Shown piece after piece: positions 31,951-42,450 of a stretch of DNA of 64,000 nucleotides. Position 1 is the stretch's first letter. Every line of letters begins with the position of its first letter. This DNA is from Cerrena zonata (taxonomy: Eukaryota; Basidiomycota; Agaricomycetes; Polyporales; Cerrenaceae), in assembly GCA_038087015.1 (NCBI GenBank), contig JASBNA010000007.1, forward strand, positions 1 to 64,000, given 5' to 3'. Position numbers and translations under genes: made by a program. Below the pieces are notes generated by a model, which was given only the letters and a program-made list of their open reading frames with translations, had not been told where the DNA came from and did no database searches.

Positions 31951-34352
31951 CTTTATTTCCCCATCCCTCATCTTCATCCGACATTCATTTCCCACTCGGG
32001 GAGCCAACAGCTGCTGTCCTCGATGAATCCTGGAAACAAGAATCCGAGTATTTGATAAGACAGGAGCAACATCTATCCTCTCAAGCCCCGATTTCACCAT
32101 CTCCACATACTTGCATATCGCATACTCCGGATATCTATTCACCACACAATCAATCAGATTCAGACTCTTCATTAGTCCATGTAGATCATTCCATCTTCAT
32201 GGATCGGGAAGATGTTTCACCCCCAGATTCACATGGTCTATCATCAGAGCATCTTGTTGGGTTTTCTCCTAGTGTGCACTACTCTCTTTCTGATCCCAGA
32301 GCCCTACAATCCTACTCCTTGATTGGTCCCTTGCATGGCCAACCCCTACAGCAATCATCAGGAATACAGGTACCACCACCTAGGTCATCCACCTTGATTC
32401 CATTGCATGGTCCCACTTTACCATCACTTCAAACCTCACCACCTACCATCAACTGGACATTCAGTACATCACTACATCCTTCTCCCTTCAACCAACCTCT
32501 ATTACAAGATTCATGGAGCAGTTCACTCTATACACAGAATGAAGGCTCATCTCATCTCTCAACTCTGGATTCAAACCATCCTGGAGGAGGTGATAATAAT
32601 ATGACATCAATAGTTCAGGCACCATTTATCACCACCTCACACTCATCACTCAGTATATCTAGATGGAGATCATCATCAGTTCACCAGCAGTCTGGAGGTC
32701 TACATCTCACTCCAGTATTTGTCAGTGATCCTTCTCAACCACTATCTTATACTGATAGGTCTCAGCATTATTGGTTAAGTATATCAACTGTATCAACAAT
32801 CCCAAGACTATCTAAAAGGTACATATATATGATTATTTGTGATCCTTGTTACTGATAAGTGTTGATTTTCAGGAGATTGTGGATAGGATGTTTGCCAAAT
32901 GAGATTTATCTGATGATCATATCTTGGCTTACACACACTGACAAACCTAAAAAGTATTTGTGTCAATGTGCTCTTGTATGTTATGAATGGTTGAAGATTG
33001 TTAGAAAGAAGCAGTTTTGGCATATTCGAAGGCCAGTCTACTTTACCAGACAGCCTTCATCTCTATTCAAACAGTATGTCACAACAATTTGTTGCATTAT
33101 TTGTGTAATGTTTAATTTCTTGTTTATATAGCTTATTCTCAAATGGTTGTCTTCCCAATGAAATTTATGATGCAATAATAGACTGGGTTGCATGTTGTCA
33201 AAAGTCACCACAAAAACACTTGTGTGTTTGTGCACAAGTATGTCACATATGGTCAGAAAGAGCTAGAAAACAGTACAATGTCAATGTCATCCTTGATAGC
33301 AGAAACATCTGCACATATGCAATGTTTATTTACAAGCATCCTTCTACTTGCAGCTTGGTGCAAAGTATAAGGTTGAAAGACTTGTATGGAGAAGGAAAAG
33401 AATATTCAGTAATCACACAGGTTATGTTACTAGTACATAGGCTGCCCAATATCAAGGAGCTTACTTTGAAAACTTATTTATATAATGATGTACATCCAAG
33501 CATATTCAAATATGCTATCAACAAAACTATACACAGTCTTGACATTAAGTTGGATTATAATGATAATGCAGAACCATGTTCATTACAATGGTTTTGGCAA
33601 TTTGTGGCATGTTTTCAGTGCTTGAGAGCACTCTCTATTGATCTAATAGATGCATATCTGGTTAAGAATATATGTTCACTCAAGTCTTTATATCAAAACA
33701 AACTCGAATGCTCATTGACATCATTAACATTATTGATAGATCCTGTTAATGTAATACTTCTGGATTCACTGGTTGAAGCAGGAACATTTACCTCAAACTT
33801 AAAAACCCTTGATATTCACATATATTGTGCTAATTCTTGGTCTGATATGGATCAATTATGCAGTGCAATTCAAGCTCTTGTGATACACTGCAGTGATCAC
33901 CTACAAATATTTACCTTTAACCTTCAGGCAATATCAGAGAATTTGATTGTTCAAAGTAAGTTGATTTTAATAAAAGATGGTGACATATAGATTGTGGCTA
34001 ATATTCTGACTTAGTCTCATTAGAGAGTTGCAGCAATCTAACTCAGCTCAATTATACAACTGATGTTAATTTCCAGACAGAAAATATGCTCAATCAACTT
34101 CAAACTATAACCTCAACTGATATTGCTTACATCTCTGTAACATTTGACACAGGATATGATATTGAAATCAGCAATATTGATGTTGAGCTTTGGAACAGGA
34201 TTGACACTTTTCTCATTTCCCCTCAATTTGCATCACTCCACAAGGTTACTATGACACAAAAAAGAGTTCTTCCTGAAGGTCTCACATTTCAGACTGATCT
34301 CTTGCCCAAGTTACATAGATGTGGTCTTTTGGATGTGCTTAACTGGACCTAG
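31752..34352 (+). CDS. Protein with two F-box-like motifs, copy A
   Basis: Four exons, 31752-32818, 32873-33073, 33132-33955 and 34015-34352, join in frame to 809 residues. Exon 1 encodes about 355 residues of Ser/Pro/His-rich, probably disordered sequence. Exon 2 starts an F-box-like motif: CLPNEIYLMIISWL, then LCQCALVCYEWLKIVRKKQF. Exon 3 opens with a second: CLPNEIYDAIIDWV, then LCVCAQVCHIWSERARKQYN. The rest has leucine-rich-repeat-like stretches (LLVHRLPNIKELTLKTYL, LRALSIDLIDAYL, CSLTSLTLLID), as in F-box/LRR proteins that recruit substrates to SCF ubiquitin ligases. Each F-box-like motif sits next to an intron at a matching position (ends LFKQ | and YN...), suggesting exon duplication. 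A ubiquitin-ligase adaptor role is inferred from the motifs only. The gene sits between inverted arms and is convergent with a minus-strand ORF. Confidence 0.75.
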
Positions 34353-34541
34353 AATACAGTGTAAGATAGTGAATTGTGTATGATATTTGTACAAGGTGAT
34401 ATATGCTACCAGTCTATTGATATGGAATGATCTACATGGAACAAGGAGGAGCCCAAGTATGATATATATGTCAGATTGTGTGGTAAACAGATATACATAG
34501 TAGGTGATATGCAAGTACATAGAGATGTCAAAATTGGGGCT

Positions 34542-35445
34542 TTAGGGGATAGATATTACTCCTTTTTGGATGAAGATGAGAGATCGCTTTTTGAGAAAAT
34601 CAGTTTCCATAGGACCTTGACTTGAGGGACCAACTTGAAGTATGGGGTCAATGTTGATGGAAGTGTGATCAGCCAATTCTTCAGTCTGATCATTTATAAC
34701 AAAGGATATTGGGGGGTCAAGGGAATGAGTGTGTCCATGAGTCCTGTTCTCAGGATGAAAGGAGGTTCTGTGGGCTTCTGAATTGGTCCAAGTGTGATTT
34801 GTACATATGTCTGGAGATTTTACATTGAGGTCAGTGTGCTCAAGCAGGACTAATGCAACCGAAGCGTGAGATAAGGTCTCATCAAAGAGTAAGAGAAAGG
34901 AAGGTATGCAATGGCTGCCATGAATCCTGGTAACCAATACAGGATCATTGTTCACATTGATACACTTAAGGGCATCCAAACACCCAAGGCTAGTGTACAT
35001 GTAACCATACACACGGGATCTGATTGAATAGATGTACTTCTGAAGTCGATCTGCAGCTCTCATCTTCTGCCATACAATGACATGCCCCCTTCCCTTTCGA
35101 AGATTTGATACCAATGGATACACAGCCAGCTTAAATAGGAAATGACATTGCAACATTGATAATGAAGATTGACCATCTCAGAGAAGCTTGAAAAGCTTGA
35201 GTAGACATCAGATCAACAAGGGAGGGGGTCGTAGTAATGCCGAGTGCGAACATGTACCAATTGGGGGTAACCAGAGAAGAGTGACAGAGTGATGGCAGTA
35301 AGACACCTGGTAGAAAGTATTCAGAGGTACTGAGATATTCAGCACATGACAGCATACAGCCAGCGTACAGTCTTATGAAAAGGATCCACGATGCCATAGA
35401 GAAGACGCTAGAAGGGGTGCGTCTAGCTACAGAAGGCGAATCCAA
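34542..35445 (-). CDS. Hypothetical protein in right arm, cassette A
   Basis: Two overlapping minus-strand frames (35445-35131 and 35156-34542) cover the right arm. Frame 2 reads KLAVYPLVSNLRKGRGH, KYIYSIRSRVYGYMYTSLGC, INVNNDPVLVTRIHGSHCIP and SFLLLFDETLSHASVALVLL, which look like real protein. It ends with DQTEELADHTSINIDP and GPSSQGPMETDF, the same wording as the N-terminus of the F-box gene. I do not recognise the family. The frame change near 35140 may be an intron or a frameshift. A degenerate plus-strand version of the same gene is visible in the left arm. Similar sequence in cassette B (51609-50836) supports an ancestral gene. Confidence 0.4.
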
Positions 35446-36060
35446 ATAAATGAGCGCAGTATACCCAGTACCAACGGAAGCGAGAGGATATAGCAGCGAG
35501 ATTGAGGCATTGACAAATCACGATGATGGGACAGTAGGAGAAGCAGATAGCGATTGTGAAGGTCCAGTATGTACTCTAGTGATATGGCTTACGCATATAT
35601 GCAGAAATATTACAGGCAACCTGACGAAAGTGAGTATGTTGGTATAGATCGTAGTGAGAGGATTTTGACAGATGTATATGATAGTCGTGTTCTAACCCCA
35701 CCGAAAATAATCCTCGGAATTCTCGCTCTATCCAAGTTGTCGTCTGTAAATAGTTGTATCGACTTATACTCCAAGGTTCGTTAACAAAGAGGATCCACGG
35801 GCTTGCAACAGGGTACGTTGGACTATTGGCATGGTTTAATAGGGGCAGTCGAGAAAGATGTCGAGTGAGTATCACAACTAGTGCCTGCTGAGAGCAGCGA
35901 GAGGATGGCAAGAATGTTCCTGTTACAAGCAAATCATCTCATGGAAAGGCGAGACACGATGCACCAGCCGGCGCGGCGATTCGTATGGAAGCAACGGGAG
36001 GGCGCATTTGCATGAGTGGGTTGTGGCAGAATGTCGATTTGTCGGGGAGTGAGTGCGAAG
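34600..36060 (-). repeat. Inverted arm, right, cassette A
   Basis: Reads on the minus strand as the left arm reads on the plus strand. The outer end at about 36060 matches the outer end at about 30040; the inner end carries the F-box N-terminal wording in inverted form. It is better preserved than the left arm around 35400-35780, where the left arm of A has lost about 130 bases that the left arm of B (46690-46890) keeps. Confidence 0.7.
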
Positions 36061-39000
36061 GGATACCTGAGTACGAGAAAAGGTAAAGCAGCTGGGGAAT
36101 CCGAGGCATGTCGTGCAAAGGTCTCAAGCGGTTTCGATACTGATCAACAAGCATAGTTTCTTCGGTGCAGATTCGCTTCCTTGCGAGCTATTGGAAGGTA
36201 TAATGAAGAGCTACGTTCAGTAGAGGACCAGAGTTGAGGGCATAAGACGTGTTTGGCAACTAGAAGGGCGTAGGACAAGCAAAGCTGCGCCAGAGCCAAG
36301 AGAATCACAGAGTCAGACAAGGGAGGAGCGTAGGTGGCCAGCCAAAGACGTCGTGCTCAGGCGAATTTAGCTCGAGCTTTGTGTTCAGAGATATACAAGC
36401 AGGAAATGAGCAGCAGTGGTCAGTACCGATCAGTGCTCCTCATCCCGATCGTAGCCTGACGCCCGGCACCTTGATCGTCGACCCTCGATGCTCTACTCTC
36501 TCTAGTCCCAGCTACAAAGCCCGATGTCTTTCTTATATCCACATCTCTCGGGCGTCGATGCATTGACTTAGGCAGCAAATACTAGGAATCTGACTTACTT
36601 CGCACCCCATACATCCCTCCGAACGTCAAGACCACCTCCGGCTTGCCTATCACCTTTCTCTGCATCTGACAGTATCTTCCTGCTGGCCTTTGCGGCGACC
36701 CTCTCCTCGGTCCTTAAACCCGCCAATATCATCCTGCGCTCTGTTTCTCCTGCCTGCCTGTCTCTGTTAGCTCTTCTCGATGTCTTTTCTAACTCGTTCG
36801 TCAAGTTTCTTCCTCTATAGGAACAAACATTCCATACCATACCACATAAAGCCCTCGAATGGATACTCTTCCCACTCCTCAATGTTCTACTCACTCTATC
36901 ACCCCGAGCCCCTTGCCATCTAATAAGCCGGTCCGCTTCTTACGCAAGCTCGCACCCCGAGGTTCTCGATCTACTATCGGATGCTCACACTTCCAACGTC
37001 TCGTCTTCTGGTATGCATTTCTCATTTCAACCCAGTAATCCCCTTGCCTTCGCACTAATCTCCTTTGCAGACGTCCTCTGCCCAATCCCTAGGACTTGAT
37101 AATCACGAACATTGACATATGCCTCTTCCTCCAATTACTTGTCCAATGGCGCTCTCCTACCAATATCCGCTGCGATTCCCTCACCGAAATGACTTCTACG
37201 CAAGTACGATTCGACGATACCATATCCTACTAAACCCTCGGCCAAACTCACCTGCTCACACATCTACATCTTACGCTGCGATTACGCACCGTGCTCGCAG
37301 ACGAAGGGATCCGTCAAGATTATCGAGTCTCATATCGGTACTTCTCGTACGTCTTTATAAAATCCTTCTATGTTGCCAGATTGCTCTCAGCTCGTGTAGC
37401 CCTTCTTTCGGAGCAGACGTCCCACCGTAAGCCATGTAATCCATCCACTCCATCCATTTCAAAGTGCTACCTCCCTTACCCCAGGAAAGGAACCACCCTC
37501 GTGTCTGCTCTCGACGGCCTCTACTCATGGTCCGCCATCGATATCTTGCTCGATGATTTTTCACAAAATGCTATGTAACGACTCACATCATTAACCTCTG
37601 GCCGTATCGATCTTCCTTCTTCAAAAGTTCGATCCTTGAAATCTCCGTGTATCACTTTTGGCATAGCCGTTTTCCTCAGCAACAAGCCCACGGTCGTAAA
37701 TATAGGTATGGCAGGCGACAGGGAGTCAGTACAATGCAGAAAGGAATAAAACGAGAGTGGGAGGATCACTAGGTACACCTGTCAAAACCTTTTGACCACT
37801 CGTTTCACTCATTCCCAACCTTTTTGTGCCCACACTTCCTCCCAATCGCCCCCTGCCTGAATATCTGTGGCTCTATCATACCCGTGCATATTACGATGCC
37901 TTTCCACAGTACCTCAAGCTCAATACTTCCTATCCTGCGTACTCATGCTCCTCTATGCGGTCCAAAGTTCACGCATTCAGAATATTTCCTCTACACTCAA
38001 ACCTAGGTTTTCTGGTGTTCTTGAACTCTACGACTCGGATATGGTACCACCGGTTCTTTACACCAAGAATCCCAACACCATGTCGATCGCTCTGCTCCTA
38101 TTTGATCACTCCAACTGGCATAACTACGACTCGGCCGTTCACCCAATCCCCTTTCTCGTCGCATTCCTACTTTGCTTGAATAGAATAATGACGTTTATGT
38201 ATCATTGTCGACGTTGTAACACTCTTACTGGCAAAGGCAATCCCGCCTGATCGAAGTGTTCAGTGGTCGACTTGGTTATGAGCACTAGGATCTCGAGAAG
38301 GTGACGTTGTTGTGCGGGGTGGGAGGAGAACATTGACACTGAAGAGAGGTGTCGGTGATTGAGGTGTCTGTAGGCCGTGTCAGGCTACGATCGGGCAGGA
38401 CCACCGTGACCCTAACCTTGATCGGTTGACCACTCAGCTTGCTTGTTTCTCTCTGAACCTCGAGCCTGATTCACCTGAGCCTACATCTTTCGACTATCTA
38501 GCTACCCTTTCTCCACTACGTTACTTGACTCCATGGAACCCTCGTCCCCAGTGCCTTTGCTCGTCCTGCACCCTTCTAGCTGCCAATTCACGTCTGTTCA
38601 CTTGTGCCCTCAACTTTTGGCTCGTCTCGTATCTGATTCATATAATCACTCTCAACCGTTCAAGGCACCAAATTGTCATTCAATTTCTTGTAGGAGACTC
38701 GAACCTTACATCGATAGCAGCTCGTTTACGGACAGAGTACGGTCAAATATATTTCTTGTAGCCCAACTCATGTGTGTATGCATACAGAATTGATACCCAC
38801 ATCCTTCTCTACCCAGCTATCTTCCTCTTGGCTCTTCCGTACACGAGGCAAGGTTCGTTCACTATCGTTGGGGTCAATCCCGCTCCGAGTCCAATGGGCT
38901 TCCGTTCTTTGTTCACCTTTTGGTACAAACGAGAGCTATCGGGTCAAAAAAACACGTTCACCGGCGATCGTCCTAGTCCGGACTCTAGTTTGAGCTAAAG

Positions 39001-41140
39001 TGGCTCGTAGGTGCTGATTGTTAATGCGCCCAGTTTGCTTTGCAATGATCATGGAATCACTCACTGTGTCTTGGGAATTCGTCTCAGCATCGCCGCGTGG
39101 CTGGTTTTTCGTCTCTGGAGATACTCGGTGAACAGAGACAGCGGTGGGGTCCCTCAGGAGGGGAAAGAATGTGAAAACGAAGCGAGACTCCGTCCTCGCG
39201 AACAGCTATCGTACTAAGAGACCTTACAGCTGGTTGTGGTTCACACATTCATACACCACCCTCGTTTGGATCGTGCAAGTTGAGAGTGATGTCACGGTCG
39301 CTACGCTTCCAACCACGAATGCTACATACCTCTCGCACTCGTCCGTCGCCTGTCCTACGTCCACGTTGTTTCGATGCGCGAGACACATCCTTCCGAATTC
39401 CATCGTCGCCACTTGTACTAATAGAAGAACAAAGTTTCTACTCAGTCTCTGTTGCGAGATAAACTAAGACGTTGAATGATATTAGATAGTGAACACAGGC
39501 AAGTACAAAACTACAGTACATACTGGACTGCACAGATCTAGAACCCCTAGAATTGAGTTACACGGATGTCCATTTGATCCACCGTTAGCTGGTTGGTCTC
39601 GAGAATGACCGAGAAATCGTATCGAGGAGACCTGGCTATGCATACAGAATCGAGGGAGAGATCTACAGGATGAAGAGATGCTTTTCGAAGACGACTCCTC
39701 GACTCCATCGAAAGGTAAGGCATATTCAACAGTGAGGAGCTAGAACGCACCGCCAAAGCCTGTATAAATATGCCTTCTCGCATGGTGCGTGTTGGTTTGT
39801 GCGAACCGATTGCATGTTAAGCCATCCCATAGAATGGACTCCGTACGACCGAATACTGGTCTGAAAAGACTGAGAGCATCATCAGTGTAGCTGCATACAT
39901 TCATTACCTGAAAACTGAAAGCAACTACCGCGGGATTGCGAGCTTTGTCCTCAGAGAGATACAAGCAGGAAGAGTGAGGTGGAGTGGTGTTCGACAGGGA
40001 GGTGGGGTTTCGTCAAGTTGATTTGGATGATATGGCCGGGGAGTGAAGTCGAGCCAACCGTTGAGTACCAAGCATTCGTCGTTAACGACGGATGTCGTGA
40101 TGAATATCACGCTTACGGCTCGTGACAGAGATAATGCCACATAAGGACTACAAGCCGTACTGTCTTCAAGGAAGGGTTTTTGTACTTCTCAAAGTACAGG
40201 TCCCTCGCGCGAGACCAAGGTAGGTAGGACACGATTATCCCCAGTGGACTGGCATGCACTGGGGCCTGGACCTAGTTGTGCCGTATGCCTAATGAACAAC
40301 ACGGACGTGATCTTGATCACTCACGGTGAAATTACCGACCTTGACCTACACGGTATCGATATAATCAAGAAGCTACGCACCTTTCTAAAGAAATCCCGAG
40401 GTTTTCACTTCCCCTCCATCTTCAATATCTCGGACCTCATCGATACATGAATATGTCATACACTCGATATTTGATTAGTGAGGGTTGACGGTTTCCGGCG
40501 AGCGTTATAGGGATAATGACAATACGGGGGTATGTATACCCCAGAATAACTCTTCTTTGGAACAAGAAAGGCGGCACTATACGATTCTCGAGGGCTGTTT
40601 TTGATTACGCCTGTAAGCGGAGGAACCAGCTGTAAAATGAGATCCTCTAAATGTTTGTATGACAGAGTACATGGGATACGTACTTTATTGTTTCTCTCGA
40701 GCATAGCTATCGAGGACTACATTAGTGTGAGCCTGGAAGAGGCGATGATAAGTTAATCGTGGTATCGAGTGCTACATTCAACGAACCGGGACATCTGTGG
40801 ATCCACGCACCGCGGGGAACACGAAGTTCGCCCTTCATATCATATACAGTTATAATAATATGGAGGGTCTTCAGGAGGCAAGTAGGACATGTCAGCCTGC
40901 TCTTATGGTTGAATTGCCAGTGACTTACGGTGTGAGGTCTCTAACCTTCTTCCACTCAGTTAATCGATAATGCGATAAGTGTACATCCCAACGATAGGAA
41001 TTCTGAGGTATGTTGTGAAGTGGTCGTTAAGTAGTTCTGACGGCAGCAAGCACGACCTTGTAGGATGTAAGATCGTCAGTTGGTCCTTGGATCGAGGACT
41101 TGCATCTTAAGAGCGCGATATGGGAGGAGAAGATGAGAAG
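36061..41140. repeat. Repeat unit R1 of duplication A, no gene recognised
   Basis: About 5 kb matching 52260-57020. Head at about 36209-36500, with GAGATATACAAGCAGG and GTAGCCTGACGCCCGGC. Plus strand is pyrimidine-rich from 36420 to 39000, so all plus frames show long, low-complexity ORFs rich in Ser, Leu, Pro and Thr that I do not accept as genes. Minus-strand wording kept in both copies at 39547-39780 (YDFSVILETNQLTVDQMDIR) and 39990-40140 (LSLSRAVSVIFITTSVVNDE) may be remnants of unrecognised genes. Confidence 0.55.
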
Positions 41141-42450
41141 CTACGTTCAGTAGAAGAGAGACCTAAAGCCTGAAAGAGAGTACATCGCTTTCAAGATTGT
41201 TAGTGGTCCTGGGTAGAGAAGACCATCAAAATTGAAGCCATAAGAGAACCGACGTGGTTCGGCAACCAGTAAAAAGAGGGCGCGGGACAAGCTTGAAGCT
41301 ATCAGGTAACCGAAGGGTGCATGGAGTAAGGTAAGCTTGTGGAGGACCTGGAGAGAGCGTAATCGAAGACTTCGTGTTCAGGCGGATCGAGCTCGAGCTT
41401 CATGTTCGAAGAGATACAAGCAGGAGAAGAGCAGGAGTGGAGTGGTCGAACTCGATCGTAACCTGACGCCCGGCTCTCGATCGTCGACTCTTCCTCCTCC
41501 TCGATGTTCTACTCCGAGTTTCTTGCTTCGAGCTACTCGCCATCGATAATGTGGTCCGCCTCTTACACTCACACCCCGAGGTTCTCGATCTACAATGCAT
41601 ATTAGATGCCGACTTGGGCAACAACTACTGACACCGGCTCACGCATTCTCGTCCGTTTGCTCCCTCCAAGTAATCGCATAACGTCCAACCTCTCGTCTAC
41701 TAGTCCCTCTGGTATACCTATCGTGTGTCAACTCAGCATTTATCTATCCTTCATATTCCCCGTCGGTAGTCCTTCACGGTCACCCCCGGTCATGAACATT
41801 TTATTGTACGTCTAACAGGTCTCTCCCATATCCATTCGGACTCCTTCGCCAAAATCATTCTGACACAAGGAAAACTGTACGGTACGATGTCACACCAAGC
41901 CTTCGGCCGGATTGACTTACTCGTTGGCCCACGTCTTCCGCATGGCACACCGTGCTTGCAGATGGGGAATCCATCGAGACGATCAAGTCGTATGTCCTTC
42001 TGAAGCTCTTGTATATCTCTAGATCACTCACAGCTCGCGCGGTTTCACTTCCAGAGGAGACATACCACCGTTGCTATTTTGCTTGTGTACACTACGAACC
42101 TCATTCATGCCTGACACTGTCTCCCCCTGCTCTCGACAACCTCTACCTATAATTGGCCGTCGACTCCTCCCTCGATGGTCTTTCACGAAACTCTGTTCAA
42201 CGGCTCAACTCACGATGTTCAACGTATAGTTTTGTCGATCGTCTTTCTGTGGAACCCTAGTCTTTGCATTTGTATCACTCTTGACATGACCGCTTTCCTC
42301 AACACCAAACCTCCCAGATAGAGTGGGAGAGATGAAGGTACTTTCGCTACGGAGTAGGAGTTGCCAGGTACACCTCCCGAAACTATTTAACCACTCATTT
42401 CACTCGCTCTCTCTACGAAGGTTCTAGTGCAGTATACTCGTAACCAAGTC
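41141..42450. repeat. Repeat unit R2 of duplication A (head and part of body)
   Basis: Begins with the shared unit head (CTACGTTCAGTAG-like at 41145, then GGACAAGC, GGTAAGC, GAGATACAAGCAGGAGAAGA at 41410 and CTGACGCCCGGCTCTCGATC at 41463). The body resembles 36.4-38.3 kb (unit R1) and 57.3-58.3 kb. No gene recognised. Confidence 0.55.

Larger units (their letters stand above)
29830..42450. repeat. Segmental duplication, copy A
   Basis: Matches 45900-58280 in the same orientation along nearly the full length by eye. It contains the inverted-repeat F-box cassette (about 30040-36060), then direct-repeat units with heads at about 36209 and 41141. The left edge lies about 480 bases beyond the Helitron end; the right edge is gradual because the units themselves are repetitive. 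Confidence 0.8.

Noticed and set aside
29830..36060. CRISPR-like or small spaced repeat array
   Set aside because: Repeats are long, diverged and inverted, with no regular short spacers; the genome is eukaryotic.
36900..39000. Overlapping plus-strand ORFs of 60-130 codons rich in Ser, Leu, Pro and Thr
   Set aside because: Several frames are open at once because the strand is pyrimidine-rich. The copies at 53-55 kb shift frame relative to these, so no single frame is conserved.
39547..39783. Minus ORF ending YDFSVILETNQLTVDQMDIR
   Set aside because: Looks protein-like and is kept in copy B, but there is no recognisable family, start or upstream exon; noted within unit R1 only.
40244..40450. 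ORF with DVILITHGEITDLDLHGIDI
   Set aside because: Its copy at about 56190-56345 keeps similar wording, but the whole block is duplicated, and no domain or splice context supports a gene.
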